A DNA stretch of 64,000 nt, from contig CAVNZM010000003.1 of NCBI GenBank assembly GCA_963693365.1, positions 2,666,001 through 2,730,000 on the forward strand. The letters run 5' to 3'. Within the stretch, counting starts at the first letter, position 1, and every line of letters begins with the position of its first letter. The position numbers and the translations under genes are program-made. The notes below the pieces were generated by a model. It ran no database searches. It was not told the DNA's origin and saw only the letters and a list, made by a program, of their open reading frames with translations. This stretch comes from Amoebidium appalachense. Its lineage: Eukaryota; Ichthyosporea. Below are positions 58,240 to 64,000 of the stretch, piece by piece.

Positions 58240-58260
<21 letters not shown>
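56800..58260. repeat. C-run-interspersed minisatellite, about 15 units
   Basis: The core GAACCAACTTCCTGAGCCAC plus TTCCCCAGCAGC recurs about 15 times (for example at 57077, 57184, 57353, 57459, 57505, 57565, 57640, 57800, 58133), each followed by a C run. Several units share variants, and the stretch at about 57353-57440 is repeated at about 57797-57885, including CCCCCACTGTCCGCAGCC, so there is higher-order duplication. No credible coding frame. Confidence 0.92.
57996..58074. repeat. 19-bp tandem repeat, four copies
   Basis: Unit CCGGTTAATACCTTAGTAG, with the first copy slightly different (GCGGGTTAATACCTTAGCAG). It interrupts the C-run minisatellite. Confidence 0.92.
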
Positions 58261-58285
<25 letters not shown>

Positions 58286-58289
58286 TTTT

Positions 58290-60100
58290 TTTCCCCCAAA
58301 AGGGAGGCTCGCGCATTAGGTAGAATAGGCATACCTGGAAGCCGAACGCACTGGTTCAAAGCTCACCGTTGAACAACCAGCGCCCATTCCAGGTCCGGCG
58401 GGGCCCGCCCACCAAAAGCTTTGTGGCCAAGCAGCCCCATCTTCAATGGTATCCTCTAGTAGGCTAGTGTGTGGAGTACGTCGCCGCACCTGCATGCTCA
58501 GGCCCTTGCAATTGTCCGTGCCAAAGTTTGGGCTATGATAGCCGCGTACAGCCGCCAAGCGGGGCGGGGTACGATATTGTAACCCTGTTGCGGACTGCAG
58601 CAGTGCACTGAGCTGCCGCACGGTTCAGGAACTTCGAATTCCCGAGCCGAGTCACTTTCAGGACGTGGAAACCGGTTCCGGAACTCGGGAAGTTTTCCAT
58701 TTTTTTCTTCTTTTGACTGGATTTATTCAACGGAAAAGACAGGCAAGTATGCACGGCATACTGAGAAGGCAATAAAAACTTCACGAGTTACCCATGGCCA
58801 GTAACAAGTGCATACTGATATACCTGAAGCCCTGAGCACTGTGTGAAAATCATATGACAAATACAACAAAAGGTCTGAAGTGTTCACATTGCCAGCCAGC
58901 TGCAGTGTGTTACAGACACCCGTAGGGAAAGAGGCAAAACGCGACACAAAAACTCACACCTATCAACAAGCTCAGCACAAAAAGTGGCACCAACAGCGAT
59001 GGAAACAAGAATTACAACGTCACTGCACAACTTCCCAGGCAATATCAACATAAGAGCATCTACTACATAGGGTGGTATCCATAGGCACAGCAGGAGAAAT
59101 GTACCCTGCCAAAGCTCCCAAAAAGCTGGAACACAACACATGCCGACTGAATTTTACCTTTGATTTCTCTATCAGAACGAGAAAGAAAATTATACTGCAT
59201 ACGATAATAACTCGAAAAGGCAGAAAAACAGGAAGAGAAAAGAAAGAGGGAGTGAGATAGCGAGATCGGGGAACTCTCCAGTTTGGGGCGGCCGTGAGTC
59301 AGGTAGTTGTGGCTGGTTCGGGAAGTTGCCGAGCCGGCTCGGGAAGTAGCCGGCCCGTTTCGTCCGTTTGAAATGCATTCCGATCCTCAGGAATGCGGGA
59401 AATATGCGTGCCCCCAGCCCATTGGTCGTAAGAGCATCCGTCAGGAATTTGGAGCTATCTATCCAATGATATGCTGATTTGGCACAAACCTGAAGTGTGA
59501 AAAGTTGACAACAACCCCTAGACTATGAGTCACTATCAGCCATCAACATGTCACATAAGCGTGGGTGAGCCACTAATAACATTGTAATTGTACGTGCAAC
59601 AGTTAAAGAACTTATTGCTTATGGAGCACGCTTTTATAAACATGAATATTATGTTCTGCAACAAAGTGTGGTAATAAATTAAGTTATCAATAAAGAAACG
59701 AAACAAATTCATTTGCAGGCGCTTATTGGTCTAGGGGGCACATTCCATTGCCCTTGGGACTTCGTGGCAGTGCCCACAAAAACATGAACTTACCTGCCAG
59801 AAAGACAGTCACTTGGTCATAAAGTTGCAACTTGCAAGTCTTGAGGGAACATGTTTCTATTTAGTATGTAGTATGAGAAAAGAAAGGCTCTGGACGTGAC
59901 CAAACCGTTGCCGCTCTGAGGAATACAAGTCTTTTGCCAGTAGCCTAGTTCTTTAGAAAGTTTGTACCCATAATTCATTCACACCAAACAACCCAACCAA
60001 CCGTCACCCCCGGCCCTAGTCCTTTAACAAAACCTTATGCATACAAGTGCCTAATAAAATTAGTGCAAACCACTGTTTTTTGCCACAAATAGCAAAAAAT
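58290..60100. other. Unique intergenic DNA upstream of P450-2
   Basis: Little low-complexity sequence. Minus-strand open frames at 58316-58621 and 58884-59141 (the latter hydrophobic) lack a credible start or splice context, and I do not call them. AATAAA occurs at about 59670 and 59688 on the plus strand. GGGAAGTT/CCGAGCC motifs recur at 58640-58700 and 59318-59360. Confidence 0.45.
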
Positions 60101-62153
60101 ATGACTTGGGTGACGGTCGTGCTGCTTGGAGGGGCGGCAGTGTGTGGGCTGATATACGTCACGCGGAGGGAGCCCGTTGACCCCAAGATTCCTAAAGTCA
60201 AGGGGGGCTTGCCAGTAGGACCCCCCCCCCCCCTGCCCCCCCTGAGGATGGGCTCTGCTTATTATGCATACTCTTTATGTATGGCTTGCATTCTGCATCG
60301 TGTTATCCGTTTGTTCTTGTGTACTTCGTACTTTATGACGCATTCAAACCCCTTCCCCATCCCTCCCCCTTCCCCCTCCCTCCCTCCCTCCCTCACCCCC
60401 CCTCTGCCCCTCCAATCTTCCGGCCTTACGCCACCATTATTCCCCCATGTAAGTAAAAGTGCAGTGTTCTTATCTCGCTCCGGCCTTACGCCACCATTAT
60501 TCCCCCATGTAAGTAAAAGTGCAGTATTCTTATCACGCTCTGCATCTTTCATATTTCCTTTTTGCGCCTTTCAGAAATAGGTTCTGTCTCTTCTGACATG
60601 CATCCTCTTGACCTGTTGTACTTGCGTGGATGGCGAATGGGAAACAAGGCATTGGTGTTTGTGTGGGTGGGTGGGTGGGTGGGTGGGTGTGGGTGGGTGG
60701 GTGGGTGGGTGGGTGTGGGTGGGTGGGCAGGTGTGTGTGTGTGCACGGACACACTTACGCGGCTGTGTGTGCATCGTGGGTGTACGTGCACGTCAATGCG
60801 TGCGTCTGTAAGGTATCATGTCATGAAGAGAGTTGAACATAGCTCCCAAATATCGTATTTATGCGTCAAAACCCCCCCCCCCCCCCCCCCCCCGGCCCCC
60901 CTCTTCCCCTAACCCACAGATCCTCGGCCACACCACCCTTCTCGCCCGCTTGGTGCGCGAAGGACGCCTGTTTCTTCAAACGGAGAAATGGGTTGCAGAG
61001 TACGGCAACACATACTGCCTGCCCATATTGGGCATAAACAGCATCACCTTCACAGACGCAGCCATGATAAGACAGGTGCTGAACGATTCAAACTCGTTTG
61101 TGACTTCCTTCTCTATGAGGGAGGTTGTGTCGTCTCTGGGTGACACCATACTTCTGACGATGGATGGGGCGCACTGGAAGAGACACAGGAAGTTGCTGCA
61201 GCCCTCGTTTGGTGCCCCCCAGTTGAGGCTGGTGCACGAGTTGACGAATAGGTGGGTGATTGTGTGGTTTTAGTAGTCTTCTCCCATCATGTAATTTTTT
61301 TTCCTTTAAGCCCCTCACCTTCCATCTTTTCAGGGACACTCCTCTTGCTTTTTTCTTTGTTTTCGGGGTGAGGAGGGGGAGGAGAGGGGGCGGGGGGGTG
61401 GCGGGGGCGGGAGGGGGGGAGGAATGAAGTAGGGGGGATGGAGAGGGGGGGGGGGGGGGAGAGGAGGAGGGTTGGGTGGTTGGGGATATAATCTTTTTTT
61501 TTTTTTGGGGGGGGGGGAGGGGGAGGGATGGGAAGGGGAGGGAAGGGGGTGAAGGTTCTCGCATTTATTATCATGTTGTCATTGGAGTGCATATAGTTTA
61601 TTTTTTTTCGTTTTTTGGTTGGTGGAGAGGGTGTGTGCGTGTGTGTGTATGTGGTGGTGGAGGAGGGGGGAAGCCGGGGGTAGGATATGTGAGTGGGTGG
61701 GGAGGGGAGGGGGGACGGGGGGGGGGGAGGGGGGAGGTTCGAGTTTATTGTGCTAACTTTCAATGCTATGCGCATGAATTAGTTGCTGTCGTTTCTTTTT
61801 CTGATGGTTGTGTGTGTATGTGCGTGTATGTGTGGTAGTGGTAGTGGGAGTGGTGGGGGTGACGGGGTTGGGCGTGGTGGTGGTGGTGGGGGTGGGGGGG
61901 GGAGTGCGTATGGCGTTTGTCCCACTTATTTTCTCCCCATATCCCATTTTGGCACCTTCATCTTCTTCCCTTTTTTTCTTCTCCTTCTTCTTCCTCTTCA
62001 TGACTTGATTCGTACCACATAAGTATTCAGTCTCCCCTGCAGTCCCCTGCACCCACGCCGAACACTTGAAGTGGGAATTAAGCAACCGATATCCCATCAC
62101 CCTCCCCCCCCCCCCCCCCCCCCCCCCCGGCCCCAACCACCACTACCACCACC

Positions 62154-62221
<68 letters not shown>

Positions 62222-62308
62222 AAAAAGACTCACCGTGTGAACATTCTTACAGCAGGTTCAATGGTTTGCATACCTTTTTGCCTCGGCTTCCTATCCTGTG
62301 TGGCATTC

Positions 62309-62342
<34 letters not shown>

Positions 62343-62544
62343 CCCCTCCCCCCTCCCTCGAGGATACACTCTGCCACTAATGCATGCTCTTTGCACGAGG
62401 GTTTTTCGGTAACCCCCCCCCCCCCCCCCCCCCCTCCCCCTGGACACCCCCCTCCCCCCTCTCCCGTTTTCCCTTCCCTCTACCTCCCCCCCTCCCCCCC
62501 CCCCCCCCCCCCCATAACCACACTTTCACACCCTCATCCGTTTT

Positions 62545-62580
<36 letters not shown>

Positions 62581-62813
62581 TTCCCCTCTCCCATCACCAT
62601 CAGAGAGACCGACCGACTTTTCTCCGACTGGCACCAATCAGCCGACCATCAAGTGGAGGCCCTAGAAGGGCTCAAGACGCTGACCATGAACATTATTGGC
62701 CAGCTGGGGTTCAGTATGCGCTTTGAGGAGGGTGGCAGCCACCACAATGCCGTGGCTAGGGTCTTTGTGGGTATGGGTAGGCGCATTGCCTATCCGTGGA
62801 GGTGGTCGTGGAG
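60101..62813 (+). CDS. Cytochrome P450 monooxygenase 2, first three exons (continues past the window)
   Basis: Exons are 60101-60214, 60920-61251 and 62604-62813; phases 0, 2 and 2 match those of P450-1. The start ATG at 60101 gives MTWVTVVLLGGAAVCGLIYV, a membrane anchor, then basic and proline-rich residues (TRREPVDPKIPK). An in-frame ATG at 60047 would add 18 residues but has no counterpart in the paralogue. Exon 2 is exactly as long as exon 2 of P450-1 (332 bases) and carries the C-helix motif WKRHRKLLQP. Exon 3 ends YPWRWSWR, as the paralogue's ends PPRLWR. The I-helix, ExxR and haem exons must lie beyond 64000. An acceptor-like TTTTAG at about 63168 leads quickly to a stop and is not used. 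Reaction: NADPH-dependent monooxygenation, substrate unknown. Confidence 0.9.
60242..60348 (+). repeat. Dispersed repeat R1, copy in P450-2 intron 1
   Basis: 107 bp starting 27 bases after the donor at 60215, in sense orientation, with a C run just before it and C-rich DNA after. Nearly identical to the reverse complement of 16203-16309. The near identity implies recent movement or gene conversion between loci 44 kb apart. Confidence 0.92.
60421..60540 (+). repeat. 60-bp tandem duplication in P450-2 intron 1
   Basis: 60421-60480 is repeated at 60481-60540 with two substitutions (GTGTTC to GTATTC and TCTCGC to TCACGC). It lies shortly downstream of the R1 copy. Confidence 0.95.
62359..62412 (+). 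repeat. Dispersed repeat R1, truncated copy in P450-2 intron 2
   Basis: Begins CGAGGATACACTCTGC, keeps ATGCAT and CTCTTT at the R1 spacing, in sense orientation between C runs (62312-62358 and 62413-62434). The rest of the element is missing. Confidence 0.6.
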
Positions 62814-63466
62814 GTAACACAAACCCTCCCCTCCTTCCCCGCTTCCCCTCCCCGCTCCCCCCCCCCTCCCCCCCCCCAAAAAAAAAGGGAAAAAAAAAGA
62901 AAGGAAAAAAGGGAAAGAGAAAGGAGTGGGGGGAGGGGGGGGGGAGGGGAGGGGAAGAAAGGGAGGGAGAGGGATGAAGGGAGAGAGAGGGTAGAGGGAG
63001 AGAGGGAGAGAGGGACAGGGAGAGACAGGCACACACACGAGAGAGAGAGAGGGATAGACCCAAGCCCGTGCGTTGGAAAGGCATAGGATCCCCCATCCCC
63101 CTCTCCCCCTCATGATGGAAAATATGAATATGTTCATTTCGTCTTTGTGTTCTTGTCTGTGTTTTAGGCTCAATATCTTGGCTTATATGGTTGCCACCCA
63201 TTAAATCCTCCTCCCCATCCCCCCCTCCCCCCACACCACCCCCACCCCCCACCCACCACCCACCACCCACTCCCCTCCCCCAGCCCGCCAAAAAAAAGAA
63301 AACACCCCACCCCCACTTCTATACTGCCCATCAGTTACCTTACACTAAAGGCATGGGGGTGTTTGTGGGTCTGTGGTTCTAAACGTTTGTGTGTTTGTAC
63401 TTGTGTAGTAGCAGTACGTGCCTGTAGGTATGTGGTATTGGGATTGTGGGGTGTGTGCCTCAAGTG

Positions 63467-63662
<196 letters not shown>

Positions 63663-64000
63663 GTGGAGGGCAAGGCACGGAGGCGGGGGAGGGGGGGGGG
63701 GGGGGGGGGGTCAATGGAGGAAGAGGGGGTCGAGGGAAGAAAATACCATGCCTGTGTGGGGTATCGAAAACACCACCCAAGGCGTCACCTTGATTGCCAT
63801 ACAGCACACATGCTTTTCCGGCTAGCTGCCAGCAAGTGTGTGTGGATGAAACCAGTTGAAAAGAAACTGTCTTTTGTAACTGGAAATGTGTTTGGGCCAA
63901 CGTGAGCCCCTTGCACGTTATGTGACAGTCGTGCTCTGCATACACTCCAATCCCCCCCCCCCCCCCCCCCCCCCCCTCCCCCCCCCTTTCCTCCCCCTTC

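Noticed and set aside
56800-58260. Regularly spaced repeats resembling a CRISPR array
   Set aside because: The genome is eukaryotic, the units are degenerate, and the spacers are C runs rather than unique sequence. No cas genes are present.
58316-58621. Minus-strand 101-residue open frame with a presequence-like start
   Set aside because: It starts at GTG, not ATG, a stop lies just upstream, and no partner exons could be joined.
60047-60100. Upstream in-frame ATG for P450-2
   Set aside because: It would add 18 residues with no counterpart in P450-1 and place the membrane anchor away from the N-terminus.
63168-63205. TTTTAG acceptor as exon 4 of P450-2
   Set aside because: In phase 2 it gives only LNILAYMVATH before a stop and does not resemble exon 4 of P450-1 (FFYSDQAELDESL).

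Overview
This is nuclear DNA of a eukaryote. The genes are split by GT-AG introns, there are AATAAA poly(A) signals, and promoters carry CCAAT and TATA boxes. I see no operons, ribosome-binding sites or CRISPR. I cannot name the species. The gene set (full ABCB transporter, GPR1/FUN34/YaaH transporter, MYND protein with a pRiA4b-type domain, microsomal P450s) and one or more introns per 100-200 coding bases suggest a protist or alga, perhaps a unicellular relative of animals or fungi; that is inference. The most striking trait is the non-coding DNA: introns and intergenic DNA are crowded with (G)n/(C)n runs up to about 65 bases and (GT)n/(CA)n arrays up to several hundred bases. Most long open frames here are translations of these repeats and are not genes.

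Layout: (1) 65-8392 (+), the 3' half of a multi-exon ABCB/P-glycoprotein-type transporter whose 5' half lies outside the window. (2) 8393-14975, gene-free DNA with several dispersed and tandem repeats. (3) 14976-21246 (-), a complete five-exon gene for a 716-residue protein with a pRiA4b ORF-3-like domain and a C-terminal MYND zinc finger. (4) 24001-24720 (+), an intronless six-helix GPR1/FUN34/YaaH acetate-type transporter. (5) 26636-36066 (+), a 12-exon gene for a 317-residue bestrophin-like membrane protein, with a CCAAT/TATA promoter. (6) 38480-41067 (-), three phase-consistent exons of an unrecognised, probably secreted protein. (7) 42825-52568 (+), an 11-exon cytochrome P450 whose first exon carries a one-base frameshift in a G run. 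(8) 52569-60100, a C-rich minisatellite, dispersed repeats and a few weak minus-strand coding-like segments. (9) 60101-62813 (+), the first three exons of a second P450, clearly a paralogue of the first, running off the right edge.

All gene models were built by hand from splice sites. In each multi-exon gene the codon phase carries through every listed junction, and that is the main evidence for the exon chains. The genes are not an obvious pathway. The P450 pair looks like a local duplication. The ABC exporter, acetate-type transporter and bestrophin-like protein are all membrane transport functions, but no functional link can be claimed.

The best candidate for something undescribed is a roughly 110-bp dispersed repeat bounded by C runs. 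It occurs in introns of three different genes, always in the sense orientation, and two copies are almost identical. It may be a small mobile, intron-resident element.
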